Source of the DNA: an uncultured Hyphomicrobium sp.
GTDB taxonomy: Bacteria; Pseudomonadota; Alphaproteobacteria; Rhizobiales; Hyphomicrobiaceae
Assembly: GCA_934555825.1 (NCBI GenBank)
Contig: CAKTFJ010000005.1
Span: forward strand, 62,001 to 126,000
DNA length: 64,000 bases
Reading direction: 5' to 3'
Shown here: positions 1 through 8,827 of the stretch, piece by piece
How positions within the stretch are numbered: the stretch's first letter is position 1
Layout of the letters: every line of letters starts with the position of its first letter
Program-made: the position numbers and the translations under genes
The notes under the pieces: model-generated
Database searches by the model: none
Told to the model about the DNA's origin: nothing
What the model saw: the letters and a program-made list of their open reading frames with translations, nothing else

Positions 1-1
1 G

Positions 2-235
2 ACCGATGCGGCCACGCTTCTCGGTGCTGCCAAGTCGCGAATCAGCTTGCAGAAGGACTTCGTGAGCAAGCTCATCGATTCGATCGATGTGGGTATCGGC
101 CAGCTCGTCGATGCGGACATGAACGAGGAATCGACGCGATTGCAGGCGCTGCAAGTCCGACAGCAGCTCGGTGTGCAAGCGCTTGGTATCGCCAACCAGT
201 CGGCTCAGATGATCCTCAGACTGTTCCAGAGCTAA
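2..235 (+). CDS. Flagellin, C-terminal fragment (5' end outside window)
   Basis: The reading frame is open from the first bases of the window and ends at TAA 233-235, giving about 77 residues. It reads as the conserved C-terminal D0 helix of flagellin, the filament subunit exported through the flagellar type III system. Typical features are the helical stretch ending 'ALGIANQSAQMILRLFQS' and the 'RLQALQVRQQLG' segment that packs in the filament core. An intrinsic terminator follows within 50 bases, and fliF starts downstream, which fits a flagellar locus. The N-terminus, and therefore the gene length and copy type, cannot be seen. Confidence 0.9.
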   Translation, partial: TDAATLLGAAKSRISLQKDFVSKLIDSIDVGIGQLVDADMNEESTRLQALQVRQQLGVQALGIANQSAQMILRLFQS

Positions 236-282
236 ACTAGAGATTTCCAGGGCCCGGCTTCCCATCACACCCGAGCCCCCGA

Positions 283-323
283 GAAGGCCACGCCACCCCG
301 CCCCGGCGTGGCCTTCGTATTTT
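283..323 (+). terminator. Intrinsic terminator of flagellin gene
   Basis: A 12-bp perfect inverted repeat (GAAGGCCACGCC / GGCGTGGCCTTC, arms 283-294 and 305-316) with a 10-base loop is followed by GTATTTT. It lies 48 bases after the flagellin stop and is oriented to end that transcript before fliF. Confidence 0.85.
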
Positions 324-501
324 CGCGTGGCGCGCCAGGCGCTGGGCGGAGGCAGAAGGGGCGGTGATGCCACGCGTCGCTCCGCTTCTTTTCGGCGCAA
401 ACGTGTGATGCGGCAAACCCCACGCAAGCTTGATCCCTCAGAATCCCGGTGCACCATTCCGATAAGGCGCACAATGGGTTGGCTTGGGGGCTGGCTGAGC
501 A

Positions 502-2181
502 ATGCTCGGGGTTGAACAACTGGAGAGACTTTGGGGCAATCTGCTTGCCCTGGGCCCGAGGCGCCTTGCTGCGCTCGGTGTCGTCGGTCTTGCCGTGTTC
601 GCTGCGGTTGGGCTTGGCAGCTACTATCTCAGCCGGTCGGATATGGAGACCCTTTACTCCGGTCTCAATTCGCAGGACGTGAGCCGTATCGGCGCGGCGC
701 TGCGCGAGTCCGGCATTGCCTTCGACGTCAATTCCGAGGGCACGCGAGTTATGGTTCGGCGCGGCGAGACCGCGCAGGCCAGAATGCTTCTGGCGGAAAA
801 AGGTCTGCCTGCAAGCTCGAACGCCGGTTACGAGCTGTTCGACAAGCTCGGTCCCATCGGTCTCACGTCCTTCATGCAAGAGGTGACGCGCGTCCGGGCC
901 ATCGAAGGAGAGCTGTCGCGTACCATCCAGGCCATGAAGGGTGTGAAGGCTGCGCGCGTGCACATCGTGCTGCCGGAAACGGGCTCTTTCCGCCGTGGGC
1001 GGCAACCGGCCTCGGCTTCCGTCGTCATTCGGACGGAAGTGGCGGCGGACGCTTCGACTGCGCGCGCCATTCGCCATCTCGTTGCCGCCGCGGTTCCGGG
1101 GCTTACCATCGACGATATCAGCGTTCTTCATACCGACGGCACGGTGCTCGCCTCGGCAGGAGACGGCGCATCGACCGCATCGAGCCGCATGATCGAGCTC
1201 GAAAAGACGATCTCGAAAGATCTCGGCGACAATGTTCGCAAGACGCTCACACCTTATCTCGGGTTCGACAACTTCGAGGTCAGCGTGGCTGCGCGCCTGA
1301 ACATGGACAAGCGCCAGACCAACGAGACGACGTTCGATCCCGATTCACGCGTCGAGCGCTCTCTTCGCGTAGTGAAGGAAAGCGGCAGCCAGCAGGATTC
1401 GACATCGCGCAATCCGGTCGGCGTCGAGCAGAACGTGCCGGATCAAGGTGCGAACGGTGCCGGTGGCGATCAGTCGTTGCGCAAGAACGAACGGCGCGAG
1501 GATCTCAGCAATTTCGAGCTGAATTCGAAGACGACATCGACGATCAGCGAAGGCTATCGCATCGACGCCCTGACGATCGCCGTCGTCGTAAACCGGAAGC
1601 GACTCTTGGAGACGCTCGGGGTTTCGGCTGACCCAGATGCGGTTCAGGCGCAGATTAAAGAGATGGAACGCCTTGTCGCGACGGCGGCGGGCGTGGACAC
1701 CGAGCGCGGCGATCAGATCAGCGTGGTCGCTGTCGAGTTTGCCGAGGATTCTCGCTTGGCCGACATGTCCGGCTCGGCAAACCTGGTGGGGCCGCTGATC
1801 GGGCTTGCGACGGGGCTTATCAAGGCGCTCACCGTGCTCGGCTTGGTCTTCATCGTCGTGATGTTCGGCGTCCGACCGGTCACGCGGGCGCTGCTCGAAC
1901 AGCGTGAGGACCAGGTGGCGGGTGGCGCGTTGGCTGCGGACGGGGAGGCCGATGACGGCTCGCTCCTGACGGCCAACGACGACGGCGATCCAATGCTTGC
2001 ACAGTCGGCTGCGACTGCCGAGCTGCTCGGCATTAAGGCGCAACGCGAGCCGAACCTTATCGAAGACATCACGAGCGATGTGATGCGTCTTTCGCAGCGC
2101 CGGCTTGAGCAGATGGTGCAGCTCGATGAAGAGCAGGCCGCCAACATTCTCAAGCAGTGGATGCGCGAGCGTGCGGCATGA
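502..2181 (+). CDS. fliF: Flagellar MS-ring protein FliF
   Basis: 559 residues, normal for FliF, which forms the inner-membrane MS ring on which the flagellar export gate and C-ring assemble. An N-terminal membrane helix (about 22-44) is followed by the periplasmic ring-building region. A second membrane helix lies at about 430-460 ('LTVLGLVFIVVMFGVRP'). The cytoplasmic C-terminal tail (about 520-559, 'RRLEQMVQLDEEQAANILKQ') is the FliG-binding end. The ATG at 502 has only a G-rich stretch upstream, not a clean ribosome binding site. It is the first gene of an operon whose next four genes overlap by 1-4 bases. The 178 bases between the flagellin terminator and the start should hold the promoter, but I could not assign a sigma-factor motif. 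Confidence 0.95.
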   Translation: MLGVEQLERLWGNLLALGPRRLAALGVVGLAVFAAVGLGSYYLSRSDMETLYSGLNSQDVSRIGAALRESGIAFDVNSEGTRVMVRRGETAQARMLLAEKGLPASSNAGYELFDKLGPIGLTSFMQEVTRVRAIEGELSRTIQAMKGVKAARVHIVLPETGSFRRGRQPASASVVIRTEVAADASTARAIRHLVAAAVPGLTIDDISVLHTDGTVLASAGDGASTASSRMIELEKTISKDLGDNVRKTLTPYLGFDNFEVSVAARLNMDKRQTNETTFDPDSRVERSLRVVKESGSQQDSTSRNPVGVEQNVPDQGANGAGGDQSLRKNERREDLSNFELNSKTTSTISEGYRIDALTIAVVVNRKRLLETLGVSADPDAVQAQIKEMERLVATAAGVDTERGDQISVVAVEFAEDSRLADMSGSANLVGPLIGLATGLIKALTVLGLVFIVVMFGVRPVTRALLEQREDQVAGGALAADGEADDGSLLTANDDGDPMLAQSAATAELLGIKAQREPNLIEDITSDVMRLSQRRLEQMVQLDEEQAANILKQWMRERAA

Positions 2182-2867
2182 CGGCTACTTTTCCGGTCCG
2201 TCATTATCTCACGGAGATTTCCGGAGATCCCGTTCGGCCAAAGGACGATGCAGGGCGGCTGGGACGCAACGCGGCCACCGAAGCTGAGGCGCGCATAGAA
2301 GAAGCGCGCACGCGCGGCATTCTGGACGGACGCGCTGCGGCGGACGCGGAATATGCGGCATTGCTTGCTGCCAAAGATGCAGCTTTTGAGGAGAGGCTTG
2401 CGTCGGAACGGCAGAAGTGGGCCCTCGACGAGGGCGCGCGGCTCAGTGAACTCCTTAACGCTGGCTTGGTGGATGTCGAACGACGGGTTGCGCAGCAGGT
2501 CGGACGAATTCTGAAGCCGATTTTCGCCGATGAGGTTCGCCGCGCAGCCGTTTCGGCTCTCTCACAAACGCTCTCGGAAATGCTGGCGAAAGGCACGTAT
2601 GCGCGCGTTGCGGTTTCCGGACCGTCCGATCTTCTTTCGGCGCTGCAGGCTCGTGTCGGCGAGGTGGATGCTGCTCTGAGCTTCGTTGTGTCTGAGCATG
2701 TCGATCTCGTTGTCCATGCGGATGAAACGGTTCTCGAAACACGCATCGGTGCTTGGGGTGAGTTCCTCGAGGCAGGGGCGGTGCCTACACCCTCCGGTCT
2801 TTCGCGTGCGGAAAATCCTGTCGCGGAGCCCGAAAGCGTGCCTCACTCGACTGGAGGCGAGGAATGA
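2178..2867 (+). CDS. FliH-like flagellar assembly protein
   Basis: 229 residues starting at the ATG that overlaps the fliF stop (ATGA, 2178-2181). An in-frame ATG 21 bases upstream lies inside fliF and is less likely. The middle (about 35-90) is a charged Ala/Glu/Arg helix consistent with a coiled coil. The C-terminal half ('VDVERRVAQQVGRILKPIFADEVRR' region and a 'DLVVHADETVLETRIGAW' end) resembles the FliH/YscL C-terminal domain that binds the export ATPase FliI. Position directly after fliF supports a stator role in flagellar type III export. Sequence conservation of FliH is low, so the call rests on architecture plus context. Confidence 0.7.
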   Translation: MTATFPVRHYLTEISGDPVRPKDDAGRLGRNAATEAEARIEEARTRGILDGRAAADAEYAALLAAKDAAFEERLASERQKWALDEGARLSELLNAGLVDVERRVAQQVGRILKPIFADEVRRAAVSALSQTLSEMLAKGTYARVAVSGPSDLLSALQARVGEVDAALSFVVSEHVDLVVHADETVLETRIGAWGEFLEAGAVPTPSGLSRAENPVAEPESVPHSTGGEE

Positions 2868-4006
2868 GCGACAGCCAAGTTCCGCATGAGGTCGTTATTG
2901 TCCGGCGCCGTGGGGGAGATGGTGACGAGGGCCATCACGGTGGCGCGTGGAAGATCGCTTTTGCCGACCTGATGACGGCGATGATGGCGTTCTTCCTCGT
3001 GATGTGGCTGCTGAACGTCTCCGACAAGGAGAAAATCCAGCAGATCGCCACCTACTTCAACCCGATGAAACTCAACTCGAAGATTCCCACACGCAAAGGT
3101 GTGCAGGAAGAAAAGGATGCCGCACAGTCGACCCCTTTAACCGAGGGGCCGACCGATAAAGGGGCCACGGTTAGCGACGTCGAGGGCAAGGATACGCAAC
3201 AGGGCGGCCATAAACGCGGCGGCGATGGCACGCTCGAAGAGGGCGATCCGCAGAAGGCGGAAGAAGAACTGTTCAACGATCCTTACGGAGTTCTCGCGCG
3301 TCTTTCGCAGGAAGCGTCTCAGGGGGACGCGGAGCAGGGCACGCAAGGGCAATCCGAAACGACAGCGCGAGGCGGCGAAGGCTTCAGCAATCCGTTTGAG
3401 CCGTTTGCCGACCGCCAGGTCATTCCCGAGACAGGTGAGCGCGCGCCGCTGACTTTGGACGAACCCGGCCTTCAACCGGATCCTGCAGATACGCCGGATG
3501 CAATGGCGAAAGCGCCTCCCTCTGCGGCGGAGGAGGCCGCATCTCGGGAGGTGAGCACGCTCAAGGCGGAACTCGGGCAAGAGCTTGCCGGCATCTCTCC
3601 GGAGAAGAGACCCAGCATCGAGGTCGAGAAGGTGGCTGACGGACTTCTGATCAGTCTGACGGACGATTTTCGTTTTGGCATGTTTGCAAGCGCTTCCGCA
3701 GAACCGAAACCCGAGATGGTCGTCGTGATGGAGAAGGTCGCGAAGGTTCTGGCCGAGCGCGAGGGGCGTATCGTGGTGCGCGGTCATACCGATGCTCGGC
3801 CGTTCCGCAGCGAGCGAAACAACAACTGGCGGCTGTCGATGTCGCGCGCAAAGGTTGCCTATTACATGCTGGCGCGCGGGGGCGTGGACGAGAGTCGCTT
3901 CGAGAGCATCGAAGGGCGCGCAGATCGCGACCTCAAGATCGAATCCGATCCGAATGCGGCAGAGAATCGTCGCATCGAGATCCTGATCAGGGACGATCCG
4001 TCATGA
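2864..4006 (+). CDS. motB: Flagellar motor stator protein MotB
   Basis: 380 residues, start overlapping the upstream stop (ATGA). A basic N-terminus leads into one membrane helix with the essential proton-channel aspartate at D35 ('FADLMTAMMAFFLVMWLL'). A long, low-complexity acidic/Gln/Gly-rich linker (about 70-235) follows. The C-terminal OmpA-type peptidoglycan-binding domain (about 255-375) shows 'VVRGHTDARPF' and 'NWRLSMSRAKVAYYML' signatures. MotB anchors the MotA/MotB proton-driven stator to the wall. MotA is not in this window. The long linker is typical of rhizobial-type MotB. Confidence 0.95.
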   Translation: MSDSQVPHEVVIVRRRGGDGDEGHHGGAWKIAFADLMTAMMAFFLVMWLLNVSDKEKIQQIATYFNPMKLNSKIPTRKGVQEEKDAAQSTPLTEGPTDKGATVSDVEGKDTQQGGHKRGGDGTLEEGDPQKAEEELFNDPYGVLARLSQEASQGDAEQGTQGQSETTARGGEGFSNPFEPFADRQVIPETGERAPLTLDEPGLQPDPADTPDAMAKAPPSAAEEAASREVSTLKAELGQELAGISPEKRPSIEVEKVADGLLISLTDDFRFGMFASASAEPKPEMVVVMEKVAKVLAEREGRIVVRGHTDARPFRSERNNNWRLSMSRAKVAYYMLARGGVDESRFESIEGRADRDLKIESDPNAAENRRIEILIRDDPS

Positions 4007-5226
4007 TGTTCCGTGCGATTGTTCTCGCGGCTTCTGTTTTGACGCTTGGTTGTTCGCTGGTGCTCGCCGCCGATGCGCAGCAAGAGGTCGAGGCCGACGC
4101 AGAGGGAGCGGAGGTTGCCGCTCCCGTCGTTCCGCTGTGGCCCGAGGCGCCCGCGGTGGAAGCGGATCAGCAGCCTTACATTCTTATCCGTGCGCTGCGC
4201 TCGGTTCAGGATGAAGTTGCGGTTGGCAGCATCACGGCGCACGAGCGGCAGCGGGAGATCCTGAGCGAGCTCGGCAGCCGATTGCGCGGCCTTCCCGTCC
4301 AGGTTTGGGACGATGTGCGCAACGTGCGTGCGGCCGTCTTCTTCGTGCTGTCCGGCGGCGATCCAGCGGTTTTGAAAATCGTTATCGGCCGAACCAAAAC
4401 GCCATACGTGGAGCGTCGGCTTTTGCGCGGCGCGCTTGCGTACGGCGAGGGGCGCCAGAGGGACGCGCTTGGCCTTTTGCATCCGGTCAAAGCGCGTGAT
4501 CTCGATCCTGTCCTCGGCGGGATGGTTGCGCTGATTCAAGGGACGTTGCTCGCGCGAACGAATTCCAAGGACGCCATTCAGCGATTGGATGAGGCGCGTC
4601 TTTTGGCGCCCGGCACGCTGATCGAGGAATCCGCGCTGAGACAGGAGATCCTGCTCGTTGCGCGCGAAGGCGAACTCGAGCGCTTCGATCTTTTGACGGA
4701 CCAGTATTCGCGCAGATTTCCGAGATCGCTGTTTGCGCAGAACTTCCGCCGCCAGTTTTTTGCCGGTGTGGCACGACAGGACTTCAAGCGTGCGTCGGAA
4801 TGGATTTCGCGCACGCAGAACGAATTGATGAAGGTGCCGGCCGGTGAGCGCGTCGGCCTTTATCTTGCGATTGCGCAAGAGGCGACGAAGGGCGGCAATC
4901 TCGACATCGCGAAGTTTGCGGCCGAAAAGGCGCGCGAGCTTTCGCATGCCGGAAGCCGGCAGATGGCGCGCGCGCTACTTTACGAAGGTGCGGCGCGCGT
5001 TGCGACGGATGAATTCGAGACGGGTGTGGCTTTGCTTCGCGAGGTCGATGTGACGGCACTCGATGCGGCCGATCGGGAAGTTCATGCTGCGGCACTTGCT
5101 GTTTCGAGGTCGGTCGGTGCATGGCCGGAGGTCGGAGAGGCGCCGGATGCCGAGGTTCCGCCATCGGTTAGCAACGCTCAGACTTTGCTGTCGGAAGTCG
5201 ATACGCTTTTGGGAGGGTCGCTCTAG
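4003..5226 (+). CDS. motC: Periplasmic motility protein MotC
   Basis: 407 residues, start ATG 4003 overlapping the motB stop by four bases (a second ATG follows at 4006). A signal peptide is visible ('AIVLAASVLTLGCSLVLAADA'), so the mature protein is periplasmic. The rest is an all-helical solenoid-like sequence. MotC is a motility protein known from rhizobia, where it is periplasmic and affects motor function, possibly through MotB. The gene order motB-motC-fliK here is the same as in rhizobia, which is the main support. The stop shares one base with the fliK start. Confidence 0.85.
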   Translation: MMFRAIVLAASVLTLGCSLVLAADAQQEVEADAEGAEVAAPVVPLWPEAPAVEADQQPYILIRALRSVQDEVAVGSITAHERQREILSELGSRLRGLPVQVWDDVRNVRAAVFFVLSGGDPAVLKIVIGRTKTPYVERRLLRGALAYGEGRQRDALGLLHPVKARDLDPVLGGMVALIQGTLLARTNSKDAIQRLDEARLLAPGTLIEESALRQEILLVAREGELERFDLLTDQYSRRFPRSLFAQNFRRQFFAGVARQDFKRASEWISRTQNELMKVPAGERVGLYLAIAQEATKGGNLDIAKFAAEKARELSHAGSRQMARALLYEGAARVATDEFETGVALLREVDVTALDAADREVHAAALAVSRSVGAWPEVGEAPDAEVPPSVSNAQTLLSEVDTLLGGSL

Positions 5227-6707
5227 TGACCGCTGCACAGGCTTTGACACAAGGATTGTCGTCGCCGTCGTCTTCACGGCCTTCGGGTTCGGGGGCGGGC
5301 GGCGAGCGTGGCGGGGCGTCGTTCCGCGATACGCTCGACCATGCGGCGAAGGGTTCTCCGGATGCAGCTCATTTTCGTCCTCGTGGGCAGGGGCAGGATA
5401 AGACGCAGTCGAACTCCGATCCGCAAACGTCTGAGACCGGCACGGAGATCGGCATGGCCGAGCAAAACGCGGCGTCGACCGGCGCGCCTCCGGTGCAGCC
5501 AGCCGAGACGCCGCGCAGCGCCCCAACGAGCCAGGCGGGTATGGCCGCGGCTCAGCCGATATCGCTCGTTGCGCGGTTGCAGGCGCTGCTGGGGCAGGGT
5601 GAGGCCGCGGCACAAGCAAGCGGGGACACGGAAAGCGGCCCCGTGCTTCCAGGCATGGTGGATAATGACGGAGAGGTCTTCGACGCGGTGCGTCTTCTTG
5701 CGATCATGAGATCGGATGGTGCGCAGGCGGCGAACGCGACCGCCGGCGCAACGGTTGTCACGGTGCTTGGACAGGAGCGCCATCTCGCGCTCGCTCGCAT
5801 GTCTCCGGAACTCGCGAGCGCGCTCGCGCAGGAGCAGGATCTTGCAGCGACAGTGCGGGTTGACTCCAATGCTGCGAACAATGTGGCGGCGTTGTCCTCT
5901 CAGGCCGATGTTGCAGGCGAGAGCCTCGAGCGCACGCGTGTCCAAGCCCAAGGCGATGATGTTTCCCGCTTCGGAACGGAACTCGGAACGGGACGGCGCG
6001 GCGCGCTCTTCGCTGCCGAGGGACGGGGACAGAGCGGAGCCGGGCTTGGGGAGCAGGGGCAAGAGGGCCGCCAGCAGGAGGGGCGGAACTCGGGCCCGGG
6101 CACTGGCGGGCAGACGACAGGCGCCAACTTTGCTTCCGCTATGCAGGGTGTTGGACTTCAGGCGACAAACGTCGCGCGCGGCGCACCGGGTGTGGTTGTC
6201 TCTCACGATCCCGTCGGCGATCAGATCGCTGCCCGCATCCGTTCGGAGCTGGCTGCAGACGGTCTTGGCGAGCGGTCATCCGAGGGTGTGGTGAAGGTGC
6301 TCAACCTGGAACTGAAGCCCGCGAATCTCGGCGCGGTCACCGTGCGGATGCAGCTCAAGGACAACGTGATTTCCATCCATGTGGAGGCGCAGCACGCCGA
6401 GACGAGGGCGCTCATCGAGCGGGAGCAGGCGAAGCTCACGAGCGCGCTTTCGGCGGCAGGCTATACGGTGGAGACGATTACCGCGGTGCAGGGCGACAGC
6501 GTACGGTCGGGTGGCTTTGCGGCGTCTGGCGACAACGGTTCGGCTGCATTCCAAGAGGCTGGGAACCAAAACCAGGGGTCGCAGGATTCATCAGGTGATG
6601 GACGTTCGGGCCGACCCCCGGGCGGCGATCATCAAAGATCCGGTTCCGGCGGTAACGATGACAACACGTCCGCCGCTCACAAGGGCGTCGATGGCGTCTA
6701 TGTTTAA
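5226..6707 (+). CDS. fliK: Flagellar hook-length control protein FliK (MotD)
   Basis: 493 residues with a GTG start that shares one base with the motC TAG. The first ~350 residues are Gly/Gln/Ala/Ser-rich and low complexity, as expected for the ruler part of FliK. Residues about 355-425 form the conserved C-terminal hook domain ('LNLELKPANLGAVTVRM', 'RALIEREQAKLTSALSAAGY') that switches export specificity from hook to filament. The tail is again Gly/Ser/Asp-rich. In rhizobia this gene was first named motD. It is the last gene of the tightly overlapping fliF operon. Confidence 0.85.
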   Translation: MTAAQALTQGLSSPSSSRPSGSGAGGERGGASFRDTLDHAAKGSPDAAHFRPRGQGQDKTQSNSDPQTSETGTEIGMAEQNAASTGAPPVQPAETPRSAPTSQAGMAAAQPISLVARLQALLGQGEAAAQASGDTESGPVLPGMVDNDGEVFDAVRLLAIMRSDGAQAANATAGATVVTVLGQERHLALARMSPELASALAQEQDLAATVRVDSNAANNVAALSSQADVAGESLERTRVQAQGDDVSRFGTELGTGRRGALFAAEGRGQSGAGLGEQGQEGRQQEGRNSGPGTGGQTTGANFASAMQGVGLQATNVARGAPGVVVSHDPVGDQIAARIRSELAADGLGERSSEGVVKVLNLELKPANLGAVTVRMQLKDNVISIHVEAQHAETRALIEREQAKLTSALSAAGYTVETITAVQGDSVRSGGFAASGDNGSAAFQEAGNQNQGSQDSSGDGRSGRPPGGDHQRSGSGGNDDNTSAAHKGVDGVYV

Positions 6708-6758
6708 TCGGTCGTTAGGTGTGTTTCGCGTGTAGGCGTTTTTGGTGCGAGTTGCGTG

Positions 6759-7163
6759 ATGAGCGTGGTTCCGTTTCCGTCTGGTCCAAGAGCGGCGAGA
6801 GCGATGTCAAGCACAGGACTTCTCGGGCCTTTCCGGCTCGCTTACGACGATATTACCAACTCCATCCCGCGCGTCGCGCCCGGTGCCTTCGTGTTGGGAC
6901 ACAAAGGGCCGGATGGCCGGTTCTATGTCGACTACGTGGGGCGCGCCGACAGCGATATTCGCGATCGGCTGCTTCAGCTCATCGGCTCAGGCAATCTGTT
7001 CAAGTACAGATGCTTGACCTCGATGGAGGCTGCTTTCCACGCCGAATGCGAGCTGTTTCACGATTTCCAGCCGCCCGGAAACCGGATGCATCCCGACCGG
7101 CCTGCCGGAACTAATTTTGAATGTCCGAGGTGTCGGTTTTTCCGGCTTCAGGGACGAGCATAG
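6759..7163 (+). CDS. Hypothetical protein, possible GIY-YIG-like fold
   Basis: 134 residues from ATG 6759 (a GTG immediately precedes it). I do not recognise a family with certainty. The segment 'RFYVDYVGRADSDIRDRLLQL' looks like the 'YVG...L..R...' core of GIY-YIG-type domains. A C-terminal 'FECPRCRFF' could be half of a metal-binding knuckle. It starts 51 bases after fliK on the same strand, so it may be co-transcribed with the flagellar operon. Its 3' end overlaps the convergent gene 7111-7335 by 53 bases, which is unusual, so one of the two ends may be wrong. Confidence 0.55.
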   Translation: MSVVPFPSGPRAARAMSSTGLLGPFRLAYDDITNSIPRVAPGAFVLGHKGPDGRFYVDYVGRADSDIRDRLLQLIGSGNLFKYRCLTSMEAAFHAECELFHDFQPPGNRMHPDRPAGTNFECPRCRFFRLQGRA

Positions 7164-7335
7164 CCAGGATGTCCGTGAGCGCGGCCTGATAGCCATGGTG
7201 CCAATAGGCCCGCTCCGGTGTGTGCGCATCGAGATGGCGCTGATCGACATCCGTATAAGGTGCTTCTTCTTCAAGCCACTCACGAATGTTATCGCGGCGC
7301 TGACGAAGCATAGTCGCGTTGACTTTCTGGAACAT
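7111..7335 (-). CDS. Conserved small hypothetical protein
   Basis: 74 residues using the ATG at 7335; a longer frame reaches 7425 but its extra 30 residues look non-coding. The sequence 'MLRQRRDNIREWLEEEAPY' and 'ERAYWHHGYQAALTDIL' is strongly protein-like, charged and aromatic, with no signal peptide or membrane helix. I cannot give a function. It converges on, and overlaps, the 3' end of the plus-strand gene 6759-7163. Confidence 0.65.
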   Translation of the reverse strand: MFQKVNATMLRQRRDNIREWLEEEAPYTDVDQRHLDAHTPERAYWHHGYQAALTDILAMLVPEAGKTDTSDIQN

Positions 7336-7546
7336 TGTAGGCCCGACCCTGCAACTTATTATTGGTGACCTGCTGCGACTTTGCAGCAGCCTCATCCTTT
7401 CTACCGTAGTGGTCTTGAGGGCCACTTAGAGGGAGGAGGAAAAGTTGCTTCAAATTGTACAGGTCGCGTGTGCCGGGGCGGGACGCGCGGTCAGCGCGCA
7501 TAAACCATGCTGTGTCGCTGTCGCAGTCGAGGATCGACCTCTCTCG

Positions 7547-7834
7547 CTAGTGGACCTCGGGCAGGACGTCTGCGAGGCGCCGGGGCCCTCTGGGCGTCGA
7601 CTTGGCAGGTGTGGGCTCGCGGGCGGCGATCTCGGTCGCGATGCGGCGGATCCAATCGTCGATGGTGGCTTCCGGATCGCGGCCGCGCGCAACGTCGTTT
7701 GCGACAGCACCGGCGAGGGCACGGGCAAGGACTGTGGCGCGCGTTTCGCCGAGCGGGCGAGAGAGTTCGCCGAGGGCGGAGATGCGGGCGCGAAGGTTAG
7801 GAGAAAGCTGCATGGTTGCACCAAACGAAGACAT
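7547..7834 (-). CDS. Hypothetical Ala/Arg-rich helical protein
   Basis: 95 residues from ATG 7834; an internal ATG at 7813 is an equally possible start, and neither has a strong ribosome binding site. The protein is helical and rich in Ala, Arg and Glu ('ATVLARALAGAVANDVARG', 'TIDDWIRRIATEIAA'), with a basic Pro-containing tail. No family recognised. The plus strand also has an open frame with a TTG start and a purine-rich site at 7431-7443, but its translation is Gly/Cys/Arg-biased in the way of an antisense shadow, so I prefer the minus strand. Confidence 0.5.
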   Translation of the reverse strand: MSSFGATMQLSPNLRARISALGELSRPLGETRATVLARALAGAVANDVARGRDPEATIDDWIRRIATEIAAREPTPAKSTPRGPRRLADVLPEVH

Positions 7835-7989
7835 GATCCGTTTTACGCAACTGCCGTGCCAAGTCCGGGCCGGATACCCTCGGGACATGGGTGAGGAGGC
7901 GGCCTTCATCATGATGGACGCGCCGTGGGATCAGCCTTGCGCAAGCGCCTGCCCTTAACAAGATAGGTCGGAGGCCAGAGACCCCTGCC

Positions 7990-8793
7990 ATGCACAGCTA
8001 TTATCTGGATGCGATCCGCAACTTTGAGGGCTTCACGCCGAAGGCCTCCTGGGATTATGCCCAGTTCTCGAATGGATATGGGACGCGGGCGCGCTTCGAC
8101 GGCGAGGTGATCGATCGTGCCGAAGCGGAACGCCGTTTCAAGGCCGAGATTTCGGAAGCCCGCCAGATTGTCGATCGTGCGGCCCCGCATGTCGACGAAG
8201 GGACGAAGGCGGCCCTGACGTCGCTCACCTACAACGCGGGGACCACATGGGTTCGCAGTGGCCTTGGCGAGGCCGTGCGGGCCGGCGACCTCGATACGGT
8301 GCGCGAAATCTTTCAGAAGTACAACAAGGCGGGCGGCGAGGTGCTTCCCGGCCTCGTACGCAGACGGACCGCCGAAGCGCAGTGGATCGGTAATCCGGCG
8401 GCCGTTCAACTCGCGCAGGGCGAGGGAACCGATCGGGTAGCGCAGCTTGTGGCGGCTGCAACGTCAGCCAGCGGCGATCGCGACCAGGGTGCGCAACGTG
8501 TGACGGACCTCATTCAAAAGCGGATGGCGCGCGCGATGCGGTCCGCGGGAGAACAGGCCGGTACCGGCGCGGAGATGGCGGAGGCGCAACGGGCCGAGCG
8601 CGAGGCGGTCGGCACGACCACTGCAGCCGCGCTTTCTCGCGCGGCAAGCGATGCGCTGCTCGCGCTCTCAGAAGCGGACAGGCTGACGTCGGAGCGGGTG
8701 GCGGACATGGCGCGCGCCGCACAACTGGGCCGTGGAAGCGAGCTTGCCATGTCCAACAAGGACGGCGAGAACGACAAAACGCGCCGGATTTGA
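7990..8793 (+). CDS. GH24 phage-type lysozyme in flagellar cluster
   Basis: 267 residues. Residues 1-140 are a T4-lysozyme/endolysin-like (glycoside hydrolase 24) domain. It has the catalytic Glu in 'FEGF' (E13), the 'SNGYGTRA' segment corresponding to the GYG(H/T) signature, and the 'LTSLTYNAGTTW' and 'GLVRRRTAEAQWI' helices. Residues 150-267 are a helical Ala/Arg/Glu-rich extension without recognisable domain. There is no signal peptide. No other phage genes are present nearby. Between fliK and the che genes it may be the muramidase that opens peptidoglycan for rod assembly, taking the place of the hydrolase domain of enterobacterial FlgJ; that role is inferred. Confidence 0.8.
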   Translation: MHSYYLDAIRNFEGFTPKASWDYAQFSNGYGTRARFDGEVIDRAEAERRFKAEISEARQIVDRAAPHVDEGTKAALTSLTYNAGTTWVRSGLGEAVRAGDLDTVREIFQKYNKAGGEVLPGLVRRRTAEAQWIGNPAAVQLAQGEGTDRVAQLVAAATSASGDRDQGAQRVTDLIQKRMARAMRSAGEQAGTGAEMAEAQRAEREAVGTTTAAALSRAASDALLALSEADRLTSERVADMARAAQLGRGSELAMSNKDGENDKTRRI

Positions 8794-8827
8794 TTCCGAC
8801 GCGCTCTTCTCTTCATGAAATAATTTC

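Noticed and set aside
265..1131. Long minus-strand frame (288 codons) across the fliF start
   Set aside because: It is antisense to fliF, Arg/His-rich, crosses the flagellin terminator and has no family similarity.
7445..7894. Plus-strand TTG frame of 149 codons with a purine-rich site (GGAGGAGG at 7432-7439)
   Set aside because: Its translation is Gly/Cys/Arg-biased and lies antisense to a more protein-like minus-strand frame; no recognisable domain.
7990..8793. Prophage remnant suggested by the lysozyme
   Set aside because: No other phage gene (capsid, tail, integrase) or attachment repeat is nearby, and the flanks are flagellar and chemotaxis genes.
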